From an uncultured Verrucomicrobia subdivision 3 bacterium (GTDB lineage Bacteria > Verrucomicrobiota > Verrucomicrobiia > Limisphaerales > UBA11358): a DNA stretch of 64,000 bases. The notes under the pieces were generated by a model. The model worked only from the letters and a program-made list of their open reading frames with translations, made no database searches and was not told the DNA's origin. Positions 9,501-19,200 of the stretch are shown here, piece after piece. The stretch's first letter is position 1. Each line of letters opens with the position of its first letter. The stretch lies in assembly GCA_903918885.1 (NCBI GenBank), contig CAIXFY010000073.1, positions 1-64,000 on the forward strand, written 5' to 3'. Both the position numbers and the translations under genes were made by a program.

Positions 9501-10014
9501 CGCCAAAGGCGGCTTTGATGATGAGCGGGAAACCAATCTGCTTGGCAACCTTCAACGCCTCGGCGCGATCTTCGATGGGGTCTTCCGTGCCCGGCAACAC
9601 CGGCACGTTCACTTTTTGTGCGAGCGCACGCGCGGCAGTCTTGTCGCCCATGTTCTTCAACAAATCCACGCGCGGCCCGACGAAAATTATTCCCGCCTCT
9701 TCGCACGCCTGCGCAAACGCCGCGTTCTCGGAAAGAAAACCGTAGCCGGGATGAATGAAGTCCACGCCCTTTTCCTTCGCCAGCGCGATGATGCTGGGGA
9801 TGTCGAGATACGCGCCGACCGGCCCTTTGCCCTCGCCGACGAGATAGGCTTCGTCCGCCTTGAAACGATGAATGGCCAGCCGGTCTTCCTGCGCGTAGAT
9901 GGCGACCGTGCGGAGGCCGAGTTCCGTCGCCGCGCGAAAAACGCGGATGGCAATCTCGCTGCGGTTGGCAACGAGCAGTTTTCTTTGGCGGACAGGTGCG
10001 ATGTTGGAACTCAT
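6544..10014 (-). CDS. pyc: Pyruvate carboxylase
   Basis: This anaplerotic enzyme makes oxaloacetate from pyruvate, ATP and bicarbonate, using biotin. The 1156 residues match the single-chain form. In order they hold the biotin carboxylase domain (RKLLVANRSEIAIRVFRA at the N-terminus, the Gly-rich ATP loop KAAFGGGGRGM, EMNPRIQVEHTVTE), the carboxyltransferase TIM barrel (DTTFRDAHQSLFATR, metal ligands in HFHTHDTSG) and a C-terminal biotinyl domain with the modified Lys in LEAMKMQT. The frame opens at a TTG at 10053, but the ATG at 10014 gives the usual N-terminus. The gene is 70 nt downstream of purE and is probably the last cistron of the dabB-dabA-purK-purE-pyc run. Confidence 0.97.
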   Translation of the reverse strand: MSSNIAPVRQRKLLVANRSEIAIRVFRAATELGLRTVAIYAQEDRLAIHRFKADEAYLVGEGKGPVGAYLDIPSIIALAKEKGVDFIHPGYGFLSENAAFAQACEEAGIIFVGPRVDLLKNMGDKTAARALAQKVNVPVLPGTEDPIEDRAEALKVAKQIGFPLIIKAAFGGGGRGMRVVHKPGDLADLLDEAQGEAGRAFGNPAVFLERYIPRAKHIEVQILGDKHGKVVHLHERDCSVQRRHQKVIEIAPSVDLDRNVRAELCEAAVKLCREIKYDNAGTVEFLYDQDTKEWFFIEMNPRIQVEHTVTEVITGLDLVRSQILIADGKPMHGKEVGIPAQEDIPRNGYAVQCRITTEDPENKFQPDYGRILTYRSAGGFGVRLDGGMGYGGAVVTPFYDSLLVKLTVSAQTFDAALQRMDRALREFRIRGVKTNIPFLENVIHNDVFKSGQASTTLIDTTPELFKLKVKRDRATKLLNFIGDVSVNGNPQAKGFVPKENFTVARIPTHDRKQVAPKGTRQLLLELGPKKFAEWTLKQKQLLVTDTTFRDAHQSLFATRLRGYDMLAVADAVARRTPNLFSMEMWGGATFDTSMRFLHEDPWQRLRDLRARVPNICFQMLFRGSNAVGYSNYPDNAVSGFVKHAAASGMDIFRIFDSLNYLPNLTVAMDAVQETHAICEAAICYTGNILDPARDKYSLKYYVKLAKELEKMGAHILAIKDMAGLCKPAAASALVKALKEEIGIPIHFHTHDTSGIAAASVLSAAEAGVDIADLAIASMSGSTSQPNLNSIVAALQFTKRDTGLDLDALNEFADYWEQVRGYYAPFDTSPKSGSAEVYLHEMPGGQFTNLKEQAASMGLAHRWPEIARTYAEVNQLFGDIVKVTPSSKVVGDMTMFLVTRGIKPADVLNLEPGATPFPESVIDMISGGLGQPMGGWPKKLQHVILGDRKPLKGRPGESLKPLNFKKIAEELSAKLKREATDDDVFSHIMYPEVFAAFTKNENTFGDLSALPTPAFFYGMKPGQEISVEIESGKTLFIRLVNIGAVDAEGKRAINFELNGMTRQLAIVDRSAKPTIKARQKADSAKPNEVGAPIPGLVTALAVSVGAKVAKGDKLLTLEAMKMQTTIYAPAAGVVDEICVQNGDALESKDLILKMRLA

Positions 10015-10084
10015 AAATTCAGGCGCAGATGAAAGCGGAAATTGGTCTGGCAATCAATCTGAGAATCATTTTTCCAAGGTGTTT

Positions 10085-10603
10085 TCATTTTGTTTTGGAG
10101 TTCAAATTCAAACTCAGTTTCCGCCCGCGTTGACGCGATTCATCCGCCAATTTCTTCTTAAACGCTAGAACTTGACTGCGAATTTTCTCTTCACTTGCGC
10201 CCAAAATTGAAACCGCCAGCAGCCCCGCATTTTTCGCTCCGCCGATGGCCACGGTGGCCACGGGAATTCCTCCGGGCATTTGCACGATGGACAAAAGTGA
10301 ATCAAGCCCCTTCAAACTTTTGCTTTCCACTGGCACGCCGATAACTGGCAGCGGCGTGTGGCTAGCGACCATGCCCGGCAAATGCGCCGCGCCACCCGCG
10401 CCGGCGATGATGACGCGCAACCCACGCTTGTGCGCCGACTTGGCGTAACGCGCCATGTCGTCTGGCGTCCGATGTGCGGAAACCACGCGGACTTCGCATG
10501 GAACTTTGAATTCCATGCAGACCTTGTAAGCTGCCTCCATCGTCGGCCAGTCGGAATCGCTGCCCATGATAATGCCGACGAGCGGCGTAATTTTTTCTTT
10601 CAT
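10085..10603 (-). CDS. purE: N5-carboxyaminoimidazole ribonucleotide mutase (class I PurE)
   Basis: PurE moves the carboxylate of N5-CAIR to carbon 4 in purine synthesis. The N-terminal signature [13 protein letters not shown], the SAHRTP motif and the [13 protein letters not shown] loop are all present, and they mark the bacterial class I enzyme that works with PurK. The 172 residues include a short basic tail beyond the usual end. It overlaps the purK stop by 4 nt (ATGA), so the two are translationally coupled. Confidence 0.96.
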   Translation of the reverse strand: MKEKITPLVGIIMGSDSDWPTMEAAYKVCMEFKVPCEVRVVSAHRTPDDMARYAKSAHKRGLRVIIAGAGGAAHLPGMVASHTPLPVIGVPVESKSLKGLDSLLSIVQMPGGIPVATVAIGGAKNAGLLAVSILGASEEKIRSQVLAFKKKLADESRQRGRKLSLNLNSKTK

Positions 10604-11796
10604 GCTTTTGTTCCAAAATAAATTTCCCGAGCTGCTCGTTCGGCAATAGCCAGCCCTTCTTCGAGCGAATTTTCCAGCACTGTGATATGTCCCATCTTGC
10701 GCCCCGCGCCACTCATCATTTTTCCGTAGATGTGGACGCGTGCTCCCGTCATTCGCAACACCCGCTCCAGCCCTAGCGGTTGGCCGGGCGCTTTTTCCGT
10801 GCCAAGCAGGTTCACCATTACTGCCGTCGGCGCGAGCATCAATGGATTACCCAGCGGCCAGCCGAGCACGGCACGGACGTGGTTCTCGAACTGCGAACAG
10901 TCACACGCTTCGATGGTGTAATGGCCTGAATTGTGGACGCGCGGCGCAAGTTCGTTGACAGCTAGATTGCCATCCGCAGTCAAAAACATTTCAACCCCAA
11001 AGCTGCCAACACCGCCCACGGCTTCAACCGCTCGCTTGGCCAGCGCTGATGCACGCTTTGCTAAATCGTCGGGAATCGATGCCGGTGCCTTCACGATGTG
11101 GCAGACGTGATTCCGCTGAATCGTCTCAACAACCGGATAAACCGCCGTCGCGCCATCGCGTCCTCGCGTGACGATAACCGCGAGTTCTTTGACGAATGGA
11201 AAGAACGCCTCAATTAACAAATCATTCTTTCCACCACCGAGCGCTTGCCAGCCGGAGGGAACATCGGTTTCCGAGCGCAGCGTGAAATTTCCCTTGCCGT
11301 CGTAGCCGTTGCGGCGCGTTTTCAAAACCATCGGCCAGCCGAAATCTTTTGCGGCAGTCAAAATTTCTTCCGGCGAATTCACCGCGCGGAAATTCGGAAC
11401 GGCAAGTCCGGCGGCTTGCAGCGCGGATTTTTGTTTAAACTTGTCCTGGGTGATGGCGATGCACGCAGCCCCGGGAAAAACCTTGTGACCTTCCTTCTCC
11501 AAAACTTCGAGGGCGGCCGCGTCCACGAATTCATTTTCGAGCGTCACCACGTCGCAACTCTGGGCAAAGCGCCGTAGCGTGTCCTCGTCACTCCAGTCGC
11601 CGATGATGCAGTCCGGAGACAACCTGGCCGCCGGGCTGAATTCGTTTTGTTCCAAGACCACGACCTCGCAACCGAGCGGCAAGGCAGCAATCGCCGTCAT
11701 GCGCGCCAGCTGGCCGCCGCCGATGATGCCGAGCCGCACCGGGAAATTTTTCGGCGCGGCGATTTTTTGAATTTCAGAATCGTAAGTTTCGTGCAT
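10600..11796 (-). CDS. purK: N5-carboxyaminoimidazole ribonucleotide synthetase
   Basis: PurK is an ATP-grasp enzyme that condenses AIR with bicarbonate and ATP to give N5-CAIR. The N-terminal nucleotide-type fold begins [11 protein letters not shown], and the ATP-grasp region holds [14 protein letters not shown] and the metal-binding [22 protein letters not shown] region (read as separate strands). The 398 residues are normal length. It begins 8 nt after the dabA stop, so a bicarbonate-consuming enzyme is placed in the same operon as the bicarbonate-accumulating DabAB transporter. Confidence 0.96.
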   Translation of the reverse strand: MHETYDSEIQKIAAPKNFPVRLGIIGGGQLARMTAIAALPLGCEVVVLEQNEFSPAARLSPDCIIGDWSDEDTLRRFAQSCDVVTLENEFVDAAALEVLEKEGHKVFPGAACIAITQDKFKQKSALQAAGLAVPNFRAVNSPEEILTAAKDFGWPMVLKTRRNGYDGKGNFTLRSETDVPSGWQALGGGKNDLLIEAFFPFVKELAVIVTRGRDGATAVYPVVETIQRNHVCHIVKAPASIPDDLAKRASALAKRAVEAVGGVGSFGVEMFLTADGNLAVNELAPRVHNSGHYTIEACDCSQFENHVRAVLGWPLGNPLMLAPTAVMVNLLGTEKAPGQPLGLERVLRMTGARVHIYGKMMSGAGRKMGHITVLENSLEEGLAIAERAAREIYFGTKA

Positions 11797-11804
11797 GGCA
11801 GATT

Positions 11805-14285
11805 TCAGATTGATTCGTCGGCAAAACGATTTCCGACGAAACGGTAAATTTTTTTGCCCGCGTCTTCCATCGCAAACAAGTTCACCCAGCCGTTTTCAAT
11901 CAACTCACGCACGCCCGGCTGTTTCGCGATGATGCGTTCGATGGCGCTGCGCTCGGCCTCTATGAAAACACTCAGCCGCAGCGGCTCGTGCATCCAGCGC
12001 GTGCCGTCGTGGACGGATTGCAGCGGTAGGCCGGACTGCAAATCGCCGCCGTTGCCCTGCCAAACGCCGAATGTGCCGACGACATTGTGCAACACCTTGT
12101 TCCCGCTGCCGAAGAGCCGGTTGTTCACCGTCGAGCCGTAGTATTGCAAATTAATCCAGCTCGCCACGACCATCGGCGCGACCATGATGAGTTCCAACGT
12201 GGATTTCTCCGGGTCGAGCTGCGCGTTGTAATTGTGCAGAAAGGTTCTGCCGCCGAGGCTCAAACCTTTCGTCCGCTCGCGTGGCGCGGCGATGAACGCG
12301 GCGTTGTTTGCCAAGCCCCATTCTGGCCGCACCTGCGCCCAATCGCGGCTGCGCGCAAAGACTTTTTCGTCCAACTCCGCTTCCGGCACATCGCCGAGGC
12401 CGAGCGACGCCGCGCGTTCGTGCCGCGATTTTTTGGACGCGGCGGCGAGCCAGATTTTGATTTTATCCAGTTCCGCCGACTGGCTCACAGAAAGAGCTTC
12501 ATCTTCGTAAATTAAAATCTCATCCGTGGTCGTGTTGTGCAAACCGGCGAGAAAAACCGTTTCGGCGGGAATATAAATTCCCTGTGATTTCAACCCTCCG
12601 CGAACCGCAGGCTGGTTCAAAATGTCCGCCGCGACGCGCGCGTTGGCGTCGCCGGCGTGACCGCCGCACGCGCCGCAATCCAACGCCGAGCCGTAGGGAT
12701 TATTCGCCGTCGCGCTGCCGTGACCGCAGATCAAAACCACTTTTGCAAAATCGGCCACCAGCCCCATATTTTTCAACGCGAACGCGGCCAGCGCAATTTG
12801 GTCGGCTGGCGCGATGCCCGTTTCCAAATCGTGACCGTGTGTTCCGTTGCAGCAAACTTCGCGTTCGATTTTCGGCGCAAACTTTCCGCCGCGCGCCGCG
12901 AAGGCGGATTCCGCCCCGCCCAGCGCAAGCGAATCCTGCGCGAGCTTCACGCCGAACCATAGCCCCGCCGTTTCGACGAACGAGAAGCACGAGATGGCAG
13001 AGGTCTTGAACGAGTTCCACGCGCCGTTGACGGTCTGGCGGAAGTTCATTTCCCGCAACAGCGCGGTCTCGCCGCCTGCCGCCGCACCACGCAGCGACTC
13101 GCGCACTTTGATTTTGGGCGTCAGCAGCACCGGGCATTGCGCGCCGCCGGTTGGCTGACCGAATTTCAAATACTCAATCGTCATGCCAAAAAATCCGGCG
13201 AAGCCGATGGTCTCGACCTCGTCCGACTGTGCCTCCAGCGACCGCCGGAAAATTTCCGACCGGACATCAATGCAGAAAACCGCCTGCAACGATTTTTGCC
13301 CGGGCGCGGCAGTTTTGGATGAATGATTTTTCAGGTTCGCGATCAATTCAGATTGGTAGCCGTGTTCCAAAGCCAGTTGCGCGACATAACGCGCGATTAA
13401 ATCTGGCACAACATTTTCGTTTTCCCGTTCCAGCTTGCCAAAAGTAGTTTTCCATGCGGATAAGTTTTTCTCGCCGCCAAACTGGTTCAGCAACGCGAAA
13501 TCATAGACGAGCCGGATAGCGAGTAGTTGCGCCAGCGAGTCGTCGGTTTGGCCGACCATGCTCTTTTCACGCACGAGAAACTTAACATAGCTGCTCCAGC
13601 CGGGAACGCTCATCAGTTGCCGATGCAGAAAATTCGGCTGCGAAGTTTCCGGCGCGCCGAGTATTTTGAGCGCACTCTGGATGAATTCAAAATGGTCGTC
13701 GGGCAGCGCGGCCACGAACTCGCGGAAATTTTTCAACCCGGTCATTTCGGCGTTGGCATCGAGTTGCGCGGCCTGTTTCCATGCAGCAAACAAACCGAGA
13801 TTCCGCCACGGCATCCGCCACGAGGACTGGCCCTGGTCAAAATAGGCCGAGCACCATTTGGAAATTTCCTCGACCACGAACGCCGCCCAATCGCTGCCGC
13901 TCTGCGCGTCCAGAAAATCGGCGAAAGTAAAAACGCGCGCCGCAGCGTTTTGTGTTGAGGAAGCCGCAAGTGCACTTTTCAGCGCGGCGAGATTGGCGAA
14001 ATTAATTTCCTCCGACAAATCCGCCGGCAGATTTTCCCCGGCCAGTTTGACCGCCGCTTGAAAATCCTTTTCCTGAATCCGTCCACTGGAAATCCGCGCA
14101 CGATAAAATTCCGCCGACTCCAGCATTTCTCCGTGGCCGACCTGTTGAATCAGTTTCGCCGCCGCGACAAAATGCCGGTCGCTCAAGCCGACAAACGGAT
14201 TCACCGCGACAAAATTCTTTAACGTCCACAACGGCGGAATCCGTTTGCATGCGGACTGGACTAGGTTTTTGATGGGTTCATTCAT
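11805..14285 (-). CDS. dabA: DabA-like inorganic carbon transporter subunit (DUF2309, zinc carbonic-anhydrase-like)
   Basis: DabA is the cytoplasmic carbonic-anhydrase-like partner of a membrane proton channel; together they convert CO2 to bicarbonate in an energy-driven way. Every zinc-site residue known from Halothiobacillus DabA has a counterpart here: Cys338 and Asp340 in FCIDVR (with Arg342 of the Asp-Arg dyad), His522 in CGHGS and Cys537 in LDCGACGG, with the same 15-residue His-to-Cys spacing. The 826-residue length is typical. The frame stays open upstream to 15221 inside dabB, but the ATG at 14285, 5 nt after the dabB stop, gives the natural start MNEPIKNLV. Downstream, purK follows after 8 nt. 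Confidence 0.93.
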   Translation of the reverse strand: MNEPIKNLVQSACKRIPPLWTLKNFVAVNPFVGLSDRHFVAAAKLIQQVGHGEMLESAEFYRARISSGRIQEKDFQAAVKLAGENLPADLSEEINFANLAALKSALAASSTQNAAARVFTFADFLDAQSGSDWAAFVVEEISKWCSAYFDQGQSSWRMPWRNLGLFAAWKQAAQLDANAEMTGLKNFREFVAALPDDHFEFIQSALKILGAPETSQPNFLHRQLMSVPGWSSYVKFLVREKSMVGQTDDSLAQLLAIRLVYDFALLNQFGGEKNLSAWKTTFGKLERENENVVPDLIARYVAQLALEHGYQSELIANLKNHSSKTAAPGQKSLQAVFCIDVRSEIFRRSLEAQSDEVETIGFAGFFGMTIEYLKFGQPTGGAQCPVLLTPKIKVRESLRGAAAGGETALLREMNFRQTVNGAWNSFKTSAISCFSFVETAGLWFGVKLAQDSLALGGAESAFAARGGKFAPKIEREVCCNGTHGHDLETGIAPADQIALAAFALKNMGLVADFAKVVLICGHGSATANNPYGSALDCGACGGHAGDANARVAADILNQPAVRGGLKSQGIYIPAETVFLAGLHNTTTDEILIYEDEALSVSQSAELDKIKIWLAAASKKSRHERAASLGLGDVPEAELDEKVFARSRDWAQVRPEWGLANNAAFIAAPRERTKGLSLGGRTFLHNYNAQLDPEKSTLELIMVAPMVVASWINLQYYGSTVNNRLFGSGNKVLHNVVGTFGVWQGNGGDLQSGLPLQSVHDGTRWMHEPLRLSVFIEAERSAIERIIAKQPGVRELIENGWVNLFAMEDAGKKIYRFVGNRFADESI

Positions 14286-14290
14286 TGCGA

Positions 14291-15892
14291 TTATTTTTTT
14301 ATCGGCCAGACTGCTGCGACCAACCGGTTGGCGAGCGTGTTGAAATAAAATCCGTTGCGCGCGTGGACATAAATTGCCTGAAAAAACGGGCGGTTCGTCC
14401 ACGCAGGCAATTCCGTCTGCACGATCAGCACGAGCAAAAACAACGCGAGCAGTGTCGCGATCAAAACAATTCCCGGCCACGAGTTGAGTTGCGAATTGAC
14501 CCACTCGTTTTGTCCGATGAGCTGGCCGAAGATTTTGTGTAACGCAAAATATATGACGACGATGACGCCGCCGAAAATTCCGCCGAATACCGCGAGCTTG
14601 AGGTTGAGCGATTGGCTCCACAAATTCCAGAGCGCGTAGGCGAGCGCCATCGCGAAAGTGCAACCGAGTGTGAAGAGCGCGGGTTCGTGCCGGTAATCCA
14701 CGCCGAAAATCCACGCGCAACCGAGCGCGAGCGCGATGGCCGTGACGAACGCGGCGACAAGCGTGAGCGGATGCGCGTTGGGTTTTTCCGTTGGCGTCCA
14801 CGCGGATTTTGCCAGGCTCACGATGCTGCCGGACGACAGAAACGCGTGCGCCTTGTAAAGCGAATGCGCCACGAGGTGCAAAACCGCGAGGCCGAACGCA
14901 CCGAGGCCGCATTCGAGCATCATGAAACCCATTTGCGCGACAGTGGAAAACGCGAGCGACCGTTTCACGCTCGCGTGCGTGAGCATGACGAGCGACGCGA
15001 AGAGCGCCGTGAACGCGCCAAACAGCGCGAGAGTGGAGAGCGCCGCCGGCGAAAGCGTGACGAGCGGATTCAACCGGATGATGAGAAAGCCGCCGGCATT
15101 GATGATGCCCGCGTGCATCAGCGCGGACACGGGCGTCGGCGTTTCCATCGTGTCGGGCAACCAACTGTGAAACGGAAACTGCGCGGATTTCAACATAGCA
15201 CCCGCGACAAGCAGGAAACAAATGGCGTTGATTTCGAGACTGCCGGTGGTCGCGCCGGATTTGTGCAATTCATTTGCGGCGTTGAACAGAGCGGAGAAAT
15301 TCCAAGCGTGAAACGTGTCGTGAACCAAAATGATCACGGCGATCATGCAGGCATCACCGAGGCGGCTGATGATGAATTTTTTCCGAGCCGCGAGCACCGC
15401 GCCAGGACGGTTTGGATAAAACAGCAGCAGTTGGTGCAGGCATAGACTCGTCGCGCACCACGCCAGCGCGAACTGAACGAGGTTGCCGGAAATCACGATG
15501 GCTAGCACCGAGCCGCCGGTGAGGCACAGCCATTTGGTGAAGCGTCCCTGCGCCGCGTCGCCCGCGAGATAGTTGACGGAGTAACGTGCAATGACCGCGA
15601 TCAAAAAGGAAACCAGCACCAGCAGCACGGCGGACAAGTTGTCGAAATAGATTCCCAGATGAAAATCGCCGGCGATTGGCAATTCCACGTCCGCAGCGCC
15701 GTTCAAAAGTAATCTAGCGGTGGCCAGCAATGCGAAAGCAAAGGCGGCAAGCGAAATGATGGCGCCCGCCTGGGCAGTGCGGATTCCATTTTGCCTGAGT
15801 AATGATTCGGGCAGGAAGCCGAAGGTAATCAGCGCAAACGAGCCGCTGGCTGCGAGCGTGGCGGTCAGAATTTGATGAATTGTGTTGGTCAT
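14291..15892 (-). CDS. dabB: DabB-like proton-conducting membrane subunit (NuoL/MrpA family)
   Basis: The 533-residue polytopic membrane protein belongs to the NADH dehydrogenase subunit 5 / antiporter family. It shows the family core with KSAQFPFHSWLPDTME, PTPVSALMHAGIINAGG and VKRSLAFSTVAQMGFM, which hold the Lys/His residues of the proton path. Pairing with dabA directly downstream identifies it as DabB rather than a respiratory complex I subunit, since no other nuo genes are near. It is the first gene of the probable dabB-dabA-purK-purE-pyc operon. A candidate LysR operator lies 74-88 nt upstream of its start codon. Confidence 0.92.
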   Translation of the reverse strand: MTNTIHQILTATLAASGSFALITFGFLPESLLRQNGIRTAQAGAIISLAAFAFALLATARLLLNGAADVELPIAGDFHLGIYFDNLSAVLLVLVSFLIAVIARYSVNYLAGDAAQGRFTKWLCLTGGSVLAIVISGNLVQFALAWCATSLCLHQLLLFYPNRPGAVLAARKKFIISRLGDACMIAVIILVHDTFHAWNFSALFNAANELHKSGATTGSLEINAICFLLVAGAMLKSAQFPFHSWLPDTMETPTPVSALMHAGIINAGGFLIIRLNPLVTLSPAALSTLALFGAFTALFASLVMLTHASVKRSLAFSTVAQMGFMMLECGLGAFGLAVLHLVAHSLYKAHAFLSSGSIVSLAKSAWTPTEKPNAHPLTLVAAFVTAIALALGCAWIFGVDYRHEPALFTLGCTFAMALAYALWNLWSQSLNLKLAVFGGIFGGVIVVIYFALHKIFGQLIGQNEWVNSQLNSWPGIVLIATLLALFLLVLIVQTELPAWTNRPFFQAIYVHARNGFYFNTLANRLVAAVWPIKK

Positions 15893-16296
15893 TGTGTCTA
15901 GTTACAACGTTAAAAGTTTAACTATCTTTTCGAATTCGTAAAAATAGATTGTTTATATCATGTTAATCGCTTATTCCGATGATAGATGATTGTTTCGAGA
16001 ATGTTTTAGCACGCCAACACACGTCAGAATTTCGGCTTTCTACGCTGAGTTTTATGACATGGACGCGAGATGGCTTTACCGCCTCGAGCTAATGGGGGGG
16101 GGATACACTGGTTTCAGAGTCATAATTTATTTGGGTAAATAAAATCAGAATGAGACTTCGACAAAACGCCTGAATCGCTTATTATATTGGGGCATCCCAG
16201 TATCCAAGAATGTTAGATATAAAATCGAAATTTCCAAACCCTGCATCGCTGACTGAGACGACGAACGGTGTAGGCGACTGCGGCTTGTGAACTCAA
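15893..16296. other. Intergenic control region upstream of dabB and the beta-helix protein gene
   Basis: This 404-bp region separates divergent genes. It holds a candidate LysR operator (15946-15980), a seven-codon remnant-like frame starting with ATG at 15986 just after it, and a run of nine G at 16094-16102. A TATAAA element occurs at about 16218 on the plus strand, but no convincing -35 partner was seen. Confidence 0.5.
15946..15980. promoter_or_regulatory. Candidate LysR-type operator upstream of dabB
   Basis: AGATTGTT at 15946-15953 is followed after 12 nt by ATCGC-TTATT-CCGAT at 15966-15980, an imperfect inverted repeat with the T-N11-A layout of LysR boxes. The same arrangement with identical spacing occurs before the NhaR-like regulator gene at 20557-20591. 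The match is by eye. Confidence 0.6.
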
Positions 16297-19200
16297 ATGA
16301 AATCCTGTGCAGGTAAAATAATTTTAATTGCAGCTTTGGCCTTTGCTGTTGGCCACGTTCGAGCCGCTTCGATTTCCAATGTGACGTTTACGAACGTCGC
16401 GGACAGCTCACCCCCTACCAACAATCTTACGGCGGTTGGCACGCAGGATTGGGAGATTTACTCGGACAACACCCCACCAACGACCTACGACCATAAGTTT
16501 GGCGGCAAAAGCATCGCCATGAGCGCTCCGGTAACGGCCTTGCCTGCCATATTTGAAGTGCTTGGTTCGGCCACCGTCCGGTCAAAAACGGCGTTCACTT
16601 GGACGGACGGAACGACGACTGGCGTCGTGACCGCGAACAACGTGGATGACTGCGGTTTCAAATATAGTGGCACCAATGCCACCGTAGGCTACGGAACGAA
16701 TTACGAAACCATAATCTTCGTTCCCGGCGACACCAACCCGCACACGATTCATCTTTATGGCTATTTTGCGAATAATGTAAACGGTTCTTTGCAGTTCACG
16801 GCTTCGCTTGCCGGGGCAACCACGAGCGTCACCAATCCGCCCACTGTGCTGGGCGATTTTGATTACAGCCTCACATTTCAGGCGGATCATGGCAGCGATG
16901 CGCTGGCGGTCGTTTTCACCTTTCAGAAGACAAACACCAGCACAAGCATCATGGCTGCGGCAGTTCAGGCGGCGGCCATGAGCGGGACGCCACCGGGGGT
17001 GCCGGTGGTGAACTGGCGAGTAGTGCCAGAAGATACGAATTACCCGACGAGCGAGGTCATTGTGGCGGGGGTGGCGATTGGCGACCCGAATTTTCAGAAT
17101 CCGCTGCCGTCAAATCCCTCGAATCAGGATTGCACGGCGACTTTTCAGGAAGCGATTGACCTGATGTCGGCGGCGGGCGGCGGCACGGTGTTTGTGCCAC
17201 CGGGACATTATATGTTCACGAACAGTCTGACGCTGGACGACGGCGTGATTTTGCGTGGGCGATGGGAATTACCAGGCTCGAATCAGCCGGTGGTGGGAAC
17301 AATTTTAGACATTTATGCCACGAACGCGGCGGCGTTTATTACCGGCTCGGGAGCGGAATGCGGTGTGCGCGATCTGGCGTTCTGGTATCCGCAGCAGAAC
17401 GCGACGAACCAGGTGCCCTATCCCTACACGCTCGTGAATCCTAATGGCGGGCTGCAAACCATTGAAAACATCACGCTGGTCAATTCCTATCTCGGACTCA
17501 ATCTTTATAAATGCTCTTTTGAATGTGTGCGGGGCGTGTATGGCACAGCGCTGACGACGGGAGTTTTTATTGATGCGGGCCATGCGGTGCCGCGTTTCGA
17601 TGACATCCATTTCTCACCGGATTACTGGGCGTGGTCGAAGTTGACGAACGCGCCGACGAATAGCATTGCCAAGGCGGCTCTGGCGGCCTTCATGCTGACC
17701 AATGGCATCGGCGTGGATATGCGGGAAGTGGACGGCACCTATGTGCAAAACATTACCATTTCCGGCTACAACTACGGCATCCGGTTTGCGCGCGGAGCGA
17801 GCGGCGATAACGCAGGTGGCCCGGAATTTTTCAACGTGCTGGTAACCAACTGCACCGAGGCGTTACGGTTTGATTCGACCAAGGGATTGCAAGCGTTTGG
17901 TTGCACGTTTATCGGCACGACGAACGGCTATGGGATTCACCGGTTAGCCGACCGGGGTGGAGATTTTTTCAACTGCACTATTTCGGGTGGTGCCGCTGCG
18001 TTGCTAGGCGATTCTACTAACGCCGCCATATATGTCATGAACCTACAGAGTTGCCTACTCACCGGGGTGGTCAACATCGGAGGGAACAATGCGGCGTTGC
18101 AATTGATCAGTTCATCGTTCACCGGCACTGGCACCAACGTCATCCTCAATCCCGGGGTCAATCAGGCTTTGATTTGCGGCGGCACGAATACTGGATCGGC
18201 GAATGTGTTGAACAACAGCGGCGCCGGTGCTGGGCAGGTATTGATTACGAATGGTCTGCCGCTGACGCCGCTACCCTATTTTCCGACGAGCTATCCCAAG
18301 ACGCGTAAGCCGGACAAGGTGGCGTTGTTCAACGTGACGAGCACGAATTTTGCGGGCGGCGCCAAGGGGAACGGCGTGACGAATGACACGGCGGCCATTC
18401 AGGCGGCAATTTTCGCCGCGCAAACGAACGGCGGCGGAATTGTGTTTTTCCCCGCTGGAACGTATCTGGTGACTTCGAACCTGATGGTGACCAATGGCGT
18501 GGAATTGCGCGGCATCTTTGGTGGTCGGCATGGGAACGGCAATCTGGGGAGCTTGTTGGAAATCAATGTGGGCGCGGGTAGTTCCAACGGCACGCCATTC
18601 ATCACGCTGGGCGACCGCTGCGGCATCCGAGGGATGAACTTCGATTATCCGAATCAGAACTGGCAATTGGGAACGCAGATTCCTTATCCGTATATGATCC
18701 GGTGTCAGGGAGTGACGAATTACGTGGTGGATTGCTGCGTTGGCGATGTCTATCAGGGAGTGGACTTGAACGGCGCGAAGACGGCGCTGGTGGATTATTG
18801 TTTTTTTGGTGGACTGGTCAACACCTACATCGCTCGAAACGGAGCGACGGACTGCCTGATCCAGAATTCCCATATCAAACCGCTGCAATGGTGGCTGAAC
18901 GCCAATGCCCCGCCAACCGGGGACTATCCGGCCAGCGTCATCGCCAGCACCGAGAACACCTTCATTGCGGCGGACTGCACGAACCTGACGATTTATTCCA
19001 TCTTCAACCATGCGGCGCACACCCTGTTCACGCTGCGCGGCGGAACGGGACAGGCGCTGATGCTTGGCGGCGAGGAATTGCAACGCGGTTATGTGCTCGA
19101 ATCAAATGCCCCGGCAGCGGCGGGAACATATAATTTCATCGGTTGCGGCGCGAACGTGAGTCAATTGGGAGATCAAAAGGGCTGCTACGGCTTTTGGTTG

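Noticed and set aside
14286-15221. N-terminal extension of dabA by about 300 codons.
   Set aside because: The extension lies inside dabB in another frame and is His/Arg-rich; the ATG at 14285 just after the dabB stop gives the family N-terminus.
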